NCBI GenBank assembly: GCA_964387095.1
Contig: CAYLVH010000004.1
Span: forward strand, 1 to 46,308
Reading direction: 5' to 3'
Source: JAJQBJ01 sp964387095
Lineage (GTDB): Bacteria; Bacillota; Clostridia; Oscillospirales; Oscillospiraceae
Length of the DNA stretch: 46,308 nt
Shown here in pieces: positions 1 to 8,384 of the stretch. Below the pieces are notes generated by a model that was not told the DNA's origin, searched no databases, and saw only the letters and a list, made by a program, of their open reading frames with translations. The position numbers and the translations under genes were made by a program. The first letter of the stretch is position 1. Every line of letters starts with the position of its first letter.

Positions 1-440
1 TTATTATAGAAACTTTAAGGAGAGATGTCAAGGCACTTTCCTGACGAAAGGTTAAAAATTCAAAAGATATAATATATTTCATGTGAGGGAAGGAGTAAAT
101 AGAAAGGGCGGAAACGTAAAAGTGAAATAAAGTCGTTTGATAAATAAAAAACAGGACTAAAAAATGGGTTCAAAATAACTTTTAATCGAAGAATGTGCAT
201 TATGAACAAAATGTGAAGTGCAAGTCTGGATAGAATGAATATGGAAATGAACAGCAAAACTCATTAAAATGAAGATGTATTCCAAGGGAAAATTGTGCAG
301 AAATGCCATTCTGATGAGAGGAAGAAGGGAGTGGCGTTCCCGAGTGGTTCAGCGTGGAATAGGTGGAGAAAAGACGAGGAAAAACCCGGGGGCTGAACAA
401 TTTTCAAAGAGTGCAAAAATTCAATAGGAGGGATTTCTAC
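1..440. other. AT-rich upstream region of the S-layer-homology gene, no gene seen
   Basis: No convincing coding sequence is seen here. The stretch is much more AT-rich than the gene that follows. A TATAAT lies at 68-73, but no good -35 box stands 16-18 bases before it, so I do not call a promoter. An AGGAGGG ribosome site at 427-433 serves the gene starting at 441. The long leader could carry regulation of a highly expressed surface protein, but I recognise no known riboswitch in it. Confidence 0.5.
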
Positions 441-3400
441 ATGAAGAAAACCTGGATGCGCGGCGTCTCTGGTTTCCTGACACTGGCCATGTGCCTTTCT
501 CTGCTGACCTGCGGAGCAAGCGCCGTCAATGGCTACAATGTCACGGTTTCCGGTAATGACACCGTAGCAGTCGATGGTACTACTACCTTGACTGCAAATC
601 CCGAGGAAATCGGGAAGATCGGCTCCTGGAGCGGCGGCGGCACAGACGCTTCCACTCTGGCTGGCGATGACTACGCTTACGACCCTGCGCTTTATGTCAC
701 CGCTGACGGTGTTCAGGAGCAGCTGTCCACCACTGAGCGTATCACCAGCGGCACCTACAACGCTCAGGGCGCAACCAATGTCATTATCAACGACAACGCA
801 AGCGGCCACAATGGCATCCTGATCAACAACACTTCTTATACCATTAAGAATGCGCAGATCAGCTTGATCACTGAGGCTGACGGCACTGACACCTGCGACT
901 TCTCTGGCAAGGGTACTGCTATCATGGCAGTTGGCCAGAACGCAGTTGTCAATATCGAGAACTCCAAAATCTACACTTCTGGTGTAGCTACCATGCCCAT
1001 ATTCGTTGATAACGGCGCAACCGTCACCATCAGGAACTCTGTCCTGGATTCCCAGGGCGGCACCCTGTATCAGGATTATATGAACAGCCCTGACCAGACC
1101 ACCATGGTTGCTCCGCCCTGGATCCTGGGCATCATGGGCACCTCCCGTGCTACCAACATGGAGGGCAATGACTCCACCATGAACGTCATCGACTCCGAGA
1201 CTTCTGCCGCGAACTGGGCTGTCCTGTCCACCGACTCCGGCTCCAACATGTATCTGAACATGTACAACACCTCCCTGACCCTGACCAACGCGGATGAGAG
1301 CTCCACGCTGATGCAGGAAGAGGGCGGCGAGTTGGGTGAAACTCTGGACAACCCCTACACCACCAACTATGGCGCTGGCTACGGCACCTATGTCATTGGT
1401 GATGCGGTTGAGACCTTCGCCGGCACTACCGTTAATGTCGGCACCTATGCCGTGATCTTCACCGGAGGTACTGCTACCTTCACCAACCTGGAGAAGGGTA
1501 AGACCTACACGCTGAAGAGCGCTACCGGCGAGAACGATGTGACCTATGTTTCCGGCGTAAATGCGAACTCCGTCGTCAACTCCGACACCTTCGGCTTCAT
1601 GTTCCATCAGGAAGCCAATAGCCTGACCATTGAGAATGGCACTGTCGTCAACTCCAAGCTGGCAACCTTCCTGCTGAAGACCGGCTCCTCCAATGAGACT
1701 GCTACTATCACCGTTGACAACTCCACCTTGAACAACGGCGGTATGCTGATCCAGATCATGGATAACGATGACGCTACCAACGGCGGCATGCTGTCTGCTG
1801 ACGATCCGCTGAACACCAATGGCGGCAGCATGAACTTCATTCCCTATCACGCTGAGAATGAGGGCTTCAACACCGATCCTGCTACTGCTCCTGACTCCGA
1901 GCAGAATGTCACCCTGACCAATGGTGATTACTCCGGCAACGTCTACAACGCTTCCGGTTCTGACAACAGCGACTATGGTCCTCTGCCCGGCACGGTCCTG
2001 AACCTGACCATCGGCGAGGGCGCAACCCTGACCGGCGCTGTAGCTTCCACCGCTGCGATTCATGTGACCTATGAGGGCACCCAGGCTCTGGCTGAGAACG
2101 GCTTTGCCGCTTTCGAGTCCGAAGAGGAGGCTGCTGAATTCGTCGCTGAATATCAGAACACCTATTACTGGATGAACCAGTATTATGACCAGGGCCAGGT
2201 CGCGAACCTGATCTGCGACAACGGTGCCAATAACATCAACGTTACTGTTACCGATGGCGCTGTCTGGACTGTCACCGGCACCTCCGTCATCAACTCCCTG
2301 ACTGTTGGCGGCAACGGCTCCGCAGTTGTCGTTCCCGAGGGCGTCACCCTGACCATCGACGGCACCGAGTACACCAACTGCATCATCACCTATGAAGCAG
2401 TGTACACTGATAAGGCTGTCTTCATCGACCCCAACGGCGATGACGCCATCAACTCCTGGACTTCCGGCGGCACCACCGCTACTGATAACGACTATCTGTA
2501 CAATGCTGCTCTGTACATCGACGAGAGTGGCGAGGTCGTCGCTGATTACAGCTCCTCCGAGCGCGTTGTTGACAATGGCGACGGCACTTACACCCTGGAG
2601 GATCCTGTGTCCGGCCACAACGGCATCATGGTGGTCAATGCTGAGTACACCATCAGTGGTTACACTATTAAGATGCTGACCGACGCTGACGGCACCGACA
2701 CCTGCGACTTCTCCGGCAAGGGCACTGCTATCGCTGTCTATGGCGAGAAGGCAAACGTCACCATCGAGGACACCACCATCGAGACTGCTGGCGTTGCCAC
2801 CATGCCCATATTCGTTGATAGCGGCGCAACCGTCACCATCAGGAACTCTGTCCTGGATTCCCAGGGCGGCACCCTGTATCAGGATTATATGAACAGCCCT
2901 GACCAGACCACCATGGTTGCTCCGCCCTGGATCCTGGGCATCATGGGCACCTCCCGTGCTACCAACATGGAGGGCAATGACTCCACCATGAACGTCATCG
3001 ACTCCGAGACTTCTGCCGCGAACTGGGCTGTCCTGTCCACCGACTCCGGCTCCAACATGTATCTGAACATGTACAACACCTCCCTGACCCTGACCAACGC
3101 GGATGAGAGCTCCACGCTGATGCAGGAAGAGGGCGGCGAGTTGGGTGAAACTCTGGACAACCCCTACACCACCAACTATGGCGCTGGCTACGGCACCTAT
3201 GTCATTGGTGATGCGGTTGAGACCTTCGCCGGCACTACCGTTAATGTCGGCACCTATGCCGTGATCTTCACCGGAGGTACTGCTACCTTCACCAACCTGG
3301 AGAAGGGTAAGACCTACACGCTGAAGAGCGCTACCGGCGAGAACGATGTGACCTATGTTTCCGGCGTAAATGCGAACTCCGTCGTCAACTCCGACACCTT

Positions 3401-5204
3401 CGGCTTCATGTTCCATCAGGAAGCCAATAGCCTGACCATTGAGAATGGCACTGTCGTCAACTCCAAGCTGGCAACCTTCCTGCTGAAGACCGGCTCCTCC
3501 AATGAGACTGCTACTATCACCGTTGACAACTCCACCTTGAACAACGGCGGTATGCTGATCCAGATCATGGATAACGATGACGCTACCAACGGCGGCATGC
3601 TGTCTGCTGACGATCCGCTGAACACCAATGGCGGCAGCATGAACTTCATTCCCTATCACGCTGAGAATGAGGGCTTCAACACCGATCCTGCTACTGCTCC
3701 TGACTCCGAGCAGAATGTCACCCTGACCAATGGTGATTACTCCGGCAACGTCTACAACGCTTCCGGTTCTGACAACAGCGACTATGGTCCTCTGCCCGGC
3801 ACGGTCCTGAACCTGACCATCGGCGAGGGCGCAACCCTGACCGGCGCTGTAGCTTCCACCGCTGCGATTCATGTGACCTATGAGGGCACCCAGGCTCTGG
3901 CTGAGAACGGCTTTGCCGCTTTCGAGTCCGAAGAGGAGGCTGCTGAATTCGTCGCTGAATATCAGAACACCTATTACTGGATGAACCAGTATTATGACCA
4001 GGGCCAGGTCGCGAACCTGATCTGCGACAACGGTGCCAATAACATCAACGTTACTGTTGCCGCTGGCGCTGTCTGGATTGTCACCGGCACCTCCGTCATC
4101 AACTCCCTGACCCTGAAGGAGGGCGCCACTGTTGTGATCGAGGACGGCGCGACCCTGACCATCGACGGTATTGAATACACTGCTGACGAGCTAGTTGGTG
4201 GTATTGTATATGGCACAGTTGCCGAGGTTGCTGCCTCCACTGGCAGCGAAGGCGGCCCTGGCGGCGAAGGAGGTATGCCTCCCGCTGGCGGCGATGACTT
4301 CGATCCTAGCTTCAGCGATGTCGGCACTGGCGGCATTGGCTCTGGCTCCGGCGGCGCTGCTACCGTGACTCTGGGCACTGTTGCTCAGGTCGCTGCTTCC
4401 GAAGGTGGCGAAGGTGGCGAAGGCGGTGAAGGCGAAGGTATGCCTCCTGAAGGTATGCCTGGCGGCGGCGATGACCCCGAGACCGCTTCTCCCTACACCT
4501 ATGAGTGGACTTCCGCTGACGAATCCATCGCAACTGTCGTTGACAATGGCGACGGCACCGCAACCGTGACCGGCGTTGCCGCTGGCACTGTTGAGATCTC
4601 TGTTGGCATGACCAAGAACGGCACCTACATGGGTTCCGCTTCCATGGAGATCACGGTTACTGCGACATTTGTTTACAACGATCTGACCGAGAAGACCGAC
4701 GGCAATGCATGGTACTTCGATGCTGTCTATGCTGTGCGTGATCTGGGCCTGATGGTTGGCGACAATGACAATAACTTTAGACCCAATGGCAATCTGAACC
4801 GCGCTGAGGCAGCCGTTATCGCTGTTGCCATCGCCGGCATTGATGCCGATGAGTATGCAGACACTGAGACCGTCTTCGCCGATGTGAGCGGTTGGGCTAC
4901 CAAGTACATCGTGGCTGCATATGAGAACGGCCTGGTTGCTGGTAAGGGCAATTACATCTTCGATCCCAAGGCTGATGTCACCCGCGAAGAGTTTGTCACC
5001 ATGCTGCTGGCAGCTATGGATATCGATGCTGAAGACTATGCTGACGAGGAATGCATCTTCCCCGATGTGAGTGGTTGGGCTACCATGTATGTCGTGGCTG
5101 CTTTCGAAAACGGCCTGACTGCCGGCTATGATGACGGCACCTTCGGCTTGGGCAAGTCTATCAAGCGCTGCGAGGCTGCTGTCATGCTGGATGCAGCTCT
5201 GTAA
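441..5204 (+). CDS. Large secreted S-layer-homology protein with two giant internal repeats
   Basis: Predicted 1587-residue exported cell-surface protein. The ATG at 441 is chosen because AGGAGGG sits 7 bases upstream and a signal peptide follows at once (MKKTWMRG, a hydrophobic core, then an ASA-like cleavage site near residue 30). The body is Asn/Thr/Gly-rich with adhesin- or beta-helix-like short strands, built of two units about 603 residues apart (SWSGGGT near residue 61, SWTSGGT near 670). A Gly/Glu-rich linker follows at about 1255-1345, then a Big_2-like Ig fold (about 1351-1410). Three S-layer homology domains end the protein (1410-1587); FPDVSGWA motifs are visible. SLH domains are known to bind pyruvylated secondary wall polymers, so the protein is probably wall-anchored. 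Ligand and role are unknown. Transcription probably stops at the hairpin at 5283-5327. Confidence 0.9.
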   Translation: MKKTWMRGVSGFLTLAMCLSLLTCGASAVNGYNVTVSGNDTVAVDGTTTLTANPEEIGKIGSWSGGGTDASTLAGDDYAYDPALYVTADGVQEQLSTTERITSGTYNAQGATNVIINDNASGHNGILINNTSYTIKNAQISLITEADGTDTCDFSGKGTAIMAVGQNAVVNIENSKIYTSGVATMPIFVDNGATVTIRNSVLDSQGGTLYQDYMNSPDQTTMVAPPWILGIMGTSRATNMEGNDSTMNVIDSETSAANWAVLSTDSGSNMYLNMYNTSLTLTNADESSTLMQEEGGELGETLDNPYTTNYGAGYGTYVIGDAVETFAGTTVNVGTYAVIFTGGTATFTNLEKGKTYTLKSATGENDVTYVSGVNANSVVNSDTFGFMFHQEANSLTIENGTVVNSKLATFLLKTGSSNETATITVDNSTLNNGGMLIQIMDNDDATNGGMLSADDPLNTNGGSMNFIPYHAENEGFNTDPATAPDSEQNVTLTNGDYSGNVYNASGSDNSDYGPLPGTVLNLTIGEGATLTGAVASTAAIHVTYEGTQALAENGFAAFESEEEAAEFVAEYQNTYYWMNQYYDQGQVANLICDNGANNINVTVTDGAVWTVTGTSVINSLTVGGNGSAVVVPEGVTLTIDGTEYTNCIITYEAVYTDKAVFIDPNGDDAINSWTSGGTTATDNDYLYNAALYIDESGEVVADYSSSERVVDNGDGTYTLEDPVSGHNGIMVVNAEYTISGYTIKMLTDADGTDTCDFSGKGTAIAVYGEKANVTIEDTTIETAGVATMPIFVDSGATVTIRNSVLDSQGGTLYQDYMNSPDQTTMVAPPWILGIMGTSRATNMEGNDSTMNVIDSETSAANWAVLSTDSGSNMYLNMYNTSLTLTNADESSTLMQEEGGELGETLDNPYTTNYGAGYGTYVIGDAVETFAGTTVNVGTYAVIFTGGTATFTNLEKGKTYTLKSATGENDVTYVSGVNANSVVNSDTFGFMFHQEANSLTIENGTVVNSKLATFLLKTGSSNETATITVDNSTLNNGGMLIQIMDNDDATNGGMLSADDPLNTNGGSMNFIPYHAENEGFNTDPATAPDSEQNVTLTNGDYSGNVYNASGSDNSDYGPLPGTVLNLTIGEGATLTGAVASTAAIHVTYEGTQALAENGFAAFESEEEAAEFVAEYQNTYYWMNQYYDQGQVANLICDNGANNINVTVAAGAVWIVTGTSVINSLTLKEGATVVIEDGATLTIDGIEYTADELVGGIVYGTVAEVAASTGSEGGPGGEGGMPPAGGDDFDPSFSDVGTGGIGSGSGGAATVTLGTVAQVAASEGGEGGEGGEGEGMPPEGMPGGGDDPETASPYTYEWTSADESIATVVDNGDGTATVTGVAAGTVEISVGMTKNGTYMGSASMEITVTATFVYNDLTEKTDGNAWYFDAVYAVRDLGLMVGDNDNNFRPNGNLNRAEAAVIAVAIAGIDADEYADTETVFADVSGWATKYIVAAYENGLVAGKGNYIFDPKADVTREEFVTMLLAAMDIDAEDYADEECIFPDVSGWATMYVVAAFENGLTAGYDDGTFGLGKSIKRCEAAVMLDAAL
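991..2249 (+). repeat. Intragenic long direct repeat, copy 1
   Basis: This 1259-base stretch recurs at 2800-4058 with a period of 1809 bases. By eye the two copies differ at one base near their left end (GATAAC versus GATAGC) and agree elsewhere, synonymous positions included. Flanking parts of the same protein repeat are clearly diverged. Confidence 0.9.
2800..4058 (+). repeat. Intragenic long direct repeat, copy 2
   Basis: Second copy of the 991-2249 repeat, offset 1809 bases (603 codons), so the reading frame is kept. Similarity continues at lower identity for about 50 bases beyond the right end and also to the left. Confidence 0.9.
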
Positions 5205-5282
5205 TTTGAACGAACGGTTTTACGACTGAACATTCAAATAACCCCTGGCAAAAAGGGACCCGTTGTAAAATGAGTCCATGAA

Positions 5283-5327
5283 AAAGAAAGACTGGACAGC
5301 CCCAAAAGGGTTGTCCAGTCTTTCTTT
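5283..5327. terminator. Strong intrinsic terminator after the SLH gene
   Basis: Arms 5283-5298 and 5312-5327 are perfectly complementary over 16 bases. The inner bases add four more pairs, giving a stem of about 20 bp with a short CAAAA loop. The A-rich left arm and T-rich right arm allow termination in either direction. Confidence 0.9.
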
Positions 5328-5329
5328 TC

Positions 5330-5800
5330 GCTATAGGCATAATTTATGAAGAAAAAACCAAAGCAAGACCAGTGTCCGTATATGAGCGCAGAGATCAACT
5401 GGTACTTGCGCTGAATTGTGAAAAAGTAATACCGGAGAATGCACCTGGCCATGGTGAAGGAACAGGCACGTAAGGAGACAGGATTGACCTCCCCGCCGCC
5501 CTGGAGTCTCACCTGGATGACTTGGCCAAGGGAATCAACTTTGTTTGTTCCGCTCTATCCGGGTGGAGGGCGCCCTTGCGCTGCAATACAATTTCATTCT
5601 GCAACGGGCCCTTTCCGCGTGCGTCTCCGCCAGAATCAAGCCTGGTTCGATTTGCGCGAGGCGGCGGAAAATTTAGTAAAAATCAAATTGTTGAAATTGC
5701 TTGCAAATTGTAGCAAAATTATTGCAGATCCAAACAGAAAGTGGAGTGTATTTTGTAATAAATACATAAAAAATTGACAAAAATGCAAAACGCCGCCTTA
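5330..5800. other. Unassigned spacer with possible decayed small coding sequence
   Basis: No intact gene is supported. Read from the ATG at 5346, the plus strand gives protein-like text (SAEINWYLR, then MHLAMVKEQARKE) interrupted by in-frame stops. A different frame around 5490-5530 reads LESHLDDLAKG. This pattern suggests a relic broken by stops and a frameshift, but I do not recognise a family. The last 100 bases become strongly AT-rich and lead into the liv promoter. Confidence 0.3.
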
Positions 5801-5805
5801 ATAAA

Positions 5806-5834
5806 TTGACATCTTTTCATGGAAGGGGTATAAT
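5806..5834 (+). promoter_or_regulatory. Consensus sigma-A promoter of the liv operon
   Basis: TTGACA at 5806-5811 and TATAAT at 5829-5834 are separated by exactly 17 bases, a perfect match to the housekeeping consensus. The start would fall near 5841, leaving a leader of about 128 bases before livJ. Confidence 0.92.
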
Positions 5835-5858
5835 TACTTTTGTTAAACGGGTGAATGT

Positions 5859-5935
5859 CTGCTGTATTTGCTTTAAGTGAGAATTGAATACATCAGCCAA
5901 TGGCGGCCTTCCTGTTTTGGGAGGTCCTTTTTTGC
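5859..5935 (+). promoter_or_regulatory. Structured liv leader: hairpin plus terminator-like hairpin
   Basis: A 10-bp stem with one mismatch pairs 5859-5868 with 5889-5898. It is followed by a GC-rich hairpin (about 5907-5929) running into six T residues (5930-5935), all between the promoter and livJ. This has the layout of a transcription attenuator. The leader is too short for a standard T-box and I saw no T-box sequence in it. The ligand or protein that would control it is unknown. Confidence 0.5.
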
Positions 5936-5968
5936 CCATAACATAAAATAACAAGGAGGAAAGATTAG

Positions 5969-7285
5969 ATGAAAAAGTTACTTGCCGTGATGCTGGCTCT
6001 GGCCATGTGCCTGAGTTTGGCTGCCTGCGGCGGTGGTTCCGACGATTCCAGTGCCGGCACCGAGGATTCTTCTTCCACTGAGAGCCCTGCTGCTGAAACC
6101 ACTGATGAGGAAACCACTGAGGCAGAGGACACTGAGGAGAGCACCTCTGGTGAGGGTGGCGCCCTGATCGGCACCTTGAACCTGGGCGCCATCGGCCCGC
6201 TCACTGGTTCAGCTGCCTTGTATGGCACTGCTGCCGCCAACGCTGAGAGCATTGCTGTGGAAGAGATCAACGCCATCAGCGATGATTTCCAGATTGTGCT
6301 GAACTCCCAGGATGATGAGCATGACGCTGAAAAGTCTGTCAATGCCTACAACAACCTGAAGGACTGGGGTGCTCAGGCGATTATCGGTGCAGTTACCACC
6401 ACTCCCTGCGTGGCTGTCGCCGCTGAGGCTTATGCGGACCGCATGTTTATGCTGACCCCCTCCGCGTCTTCTACCTCTGTTACCGAGGGCAACGACAACG
6501 TGTTCCAGCTGTGCTTCTCTGACCCCAACCAGGGCACCGCTTCTGCACAGTACATTATGGATAATAATTTGGCGGAAAAGATTGCTGTTATTTACAACAA
6601 CTCCGATGCCTATTCCACTGGCATCTATCAGACCTTCCAGGCTAAGGCTGATGAGCTGGGGATGGATATTGTCTCCGTCACCACCTTTACCGATGACACT
6701 GCAAACGACTTCTCCGTCCAGCTGACTGAGGCCCAGAATGCTGGCGCTGAGCTGATCTTCCTGCCCATCTATTACACGCCTGCTTCCCTGATTATGAACC
6801 AGGCCAATACCATGGGCTATGATGTCCTTCTGTTCGGCGTGGATGGTATGGACGGCATTTTGGCTCTGGAGGGCTTTGATACTTCTCTGGCCGAGGGTGT
6901 CATGCTGCTGACCCCCTTCTCTGCTGACGCCACCGACGAGCGCACGGTTTCCTTCGTGGAAAAGTATGTCAGCGAATATGGCGATACGCCCTCTCAGTTT
7001 GCTGCTGACGGCTATGACTGCGTCTATGCCATCTATGATGCTCTGACCTATTATGCAGAGAACAACGGCGGACTGGATGTCACCGATATGGCCTATTCCG
7101 ACCTGTGCGAGATTCTGATTTCCGTCTTCTCTGACGCAAACTTCTCCACCGACGGCCTGACCGGTTCCGGAATGACCTGGTCTGCCGAGGGCGAGGTGAA
7201 CAAGGAGCCCAGAGCAGTTGTTATTGCTGCAACTGGTGTTGATGAGGACGGCAACACCGTTTATGGCTATGTGGGTATGGATTAA
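5969..7285 (+). CDS. livJ: Branched-chain amino acid ABC transporter, substrate-binding lipoprotein
   Basis: 438 residues. This is the extracytoplasmic receptor that hands Leu/Ile/Val, or a related amino acid, to the LivHMGF transporter. AAGGAGG at 5953-5959 fixes the start. A lipoprotein signal ends in the lipobox LAAC with Cys20 as the lipidated residue. A Ser/Thr/Glu-rich tether (about 21-57) follows, then a type I periplasmic-binding fold (Peripla_BP_6). The N-lobe start reads LNLGAIGPLTGSAALYG, and ASSTSVTEGNDNVFQ is typical of LivJ-like receptors. It is first in the operon and separated from livH by two strong hairpins, so it may be made in excess over the membrane parts. The exact substrate cannot be read from sequence; sister families bind amides or urea. 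Confidence 0.93.
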   Translation: MKKLLAVMLALAMCLSLAACGGGSDDSSAGTEDSSSTESPAAETTDEETTEAEDTEESTSGEGGALIGTLNLGAIGPLTGSAALYGTAAANAESIAVEEINAISDDFQIVLNSQDDEHDAEKSVNAYNNLKDWGAQAIIGAVTTTPCVAVAAEAYADRMFMLTPSASSTSVTEGNDNVFQLCFSDPNQGTASAQYIMDNNLAEKIAVIYNNSDAYSTGIYQTFQAKADELGMDIVSVTTFTDDTANDFSVQLTEAQNAGAELIFLPIYYTPASLIMNQANTMGYDVLLFGVDGMDGILALEGFDTSLAEGVMLLTPFSADATDERTVSFVEKYVSEYGDTPSQFAADGYDCVYAIYDALTYYAENNGGLDVTDMAYSDLCEILISVFSDANFSTDGLTGSGMTWSAEGEVNKEPRAVVIAATGVDEDGNTVYGYVGMD

Positions 7286-7309
7286 AGAAACCGTCCCTGT
7301 CTTGCAAGC

Positions 7310-7357
7310 CTAAGGATTGGGGGGGTGCCAAGCGGCAGCCCCCCTTTCTTCTTAGGC
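7310..7357 (+). terminator. Large two-tier hairpin between livJ and livH
   Basis: Outer arms GCCTAAG (7310-7316) and CTTAGGC (7351-7357) enclose an inner GC-rich stem (G-run plus TGCC pairing with GGCA plus C-run), followed by TTTCTT. It resembles a leaky terminator or mRNA-stabilising structure that lets livJ exceed the downstream genes. Confidence 0.75.
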
Positions 7358-7389
7358 GGCAATTCAATCTCAAGCCGTATTGCCGATGG

Positions 7390-7434
7390 CCAATCATCAG
7401 GGCATTTGCGGTTTTGTAGTACCTTGATGATTGG
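7390..7434 (+). other. Second livJ-livH intercistronic hairpin
   Basis: Bases 7390-7402 pair with 7422-7434 over 13 bp with one G-T pair. No T run follows. A 9-base tandem repeat (TTACCGCTG twice) comes just after. The element lies in the leader of livH, whose ribosome site is at 7484-7492. Confidence 0.6.
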
Positions 7435-7498
7435 TTACCGCTGTTACCGCTGTAGGGTGAGTAACAAACGTGATGAAAGAGATAAAGAGGTGTATGAT

Positions 7499-8374
7499 AT
7501 GACTGTTCTCACTTATCTGATCAATGGTATCAGCTTGGGAAGCGTATATGCAATCATCGCCCTGGGCTATACCATGGTCTATGGCATTGCGAAGATGCTG
7601 AACTTTGCACATGGTGATGTCATCATGGTGGGTGGCTATATGGCCTTCTGCGCCAGCAACTATCTGGGTTGGAATGCGTTCCTGTGCGTGGTATTTTCCA
7701 TGCTGGTCTGCACTCTGCTTGGCATTGTGATTGAGCGCCTGGCCTATAAGCCCCTGAGAAGTGCAAGCTCCCTGGCGGTTCTGATCACCGCCATTGGCGT
7801 TTCCTACTTCCTGCAGAATGCAGCTCTGCTGATTTGGACCTCCAATACGAAATCCTTCCCCGATTTGTTCAAGTTGGGCACCATTAGCCTGGGGGGGGTG
7901 CAGATTTCCGGCATTACCCTGGTCACCATTCTGACTTGTATTGTGATCATGATCGGCCTGACCCTGTTTATCAACAATACCAAAGTGGGCAAGGCCATGC
8001 GTGCCGTCTCAGAGGACCGGGGCGCAGCCCAGCTCATGGGTATTAATGTGAATGCAACCATCTCCATGACCTTTGCCATCGGCTCTGGCCTGGCGGCAAT
8101 CGCGGGTGTGCTTCTGTGCACTTCCTATCCGACCCTGATGCCCACGACCGGCGCCATGCCTGGCATCAAAGCCTTCACGGCGGCCGTGTTTGGCGGCATT
8201 GGTTCCATTCCCGGCGCCATGTTGGGCGGCATTCTGCTGGGTATCATCGAGATCTTCGGTAAGGCGTACATCTCCACACAGCTGTCTGATGCAATCGTGT
8301 TCGCTGTGCTGATTATTGTGCTGATTGTCAAGCCCACAGGCCTGCTGGGCAAGAAGATCAGCGAGAAGGTTTGA
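7499..8374 (+). CDS. livH: Branched-chain amino acid ABC transporter permease LivH
   Basis: 291-residue inner-membrane permease, one half of the LivH/LivM channel. The ATG at 7499 is preferred: AAAGAGGTG lies about 7 bases upstream and MTVLTYLINGISLGSVYAII is the usual LivH start. An upstream in-frame extension would run back into the intercistronic hairpin. About eight hydrophobic segments are visible. Family motifs include GYTMVYGIAKMLNFAHGD near the N-terminus and AVFGGIGSIPGAMLGG near the C-terminus; the loop KAMRAVSEDRGAAQLMGI is the coupling region that docks the ATPases. The stop overlaps the livM ribosome site, implying translational coupling. Confidence 0.93.
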   Translation: MTVLTYLINGISLGSVYAIIALGYTMVYGIAKMLNFAHGDVIMVGGYMAFCASNYLGWNAFLCVVFSMLVCTLLGIVIERLAYKPLRSASSLAVLITAIGVSYFLQNAALLIWTSNTKSFPDLFKLGTISLGGVQISGITLVTILTCIVIMIGLTLFINNTKVGKAMRAVSEDRGAAQLMGINVNATISMTFAIGSGLAAIAGVLLCTSYPTLMPTTGAMPGIKAFTAAVFGGIGSIPGAMLGGILLGIIEIFGKAYISTQLSDAIVFAVLIIVLIVKPTGLLGKKISEKV

Positions 8375-8384
8375 GGTGATTGCA

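Noticed and set aside
264..3872. 1202-residue open frame on the minus strand across the SLH gene
   Set aside because: It is the mirror of the strongly biased codon use of the plus-strand gene, it repeats with the same 1809-base period, and it has no ribosome site or family motif.
5641..5665. Possible tRNA T-arm (GGTTCGATTTG)
   Set aside because: No matching acceptor, D or anticodon arms could be folded around it.
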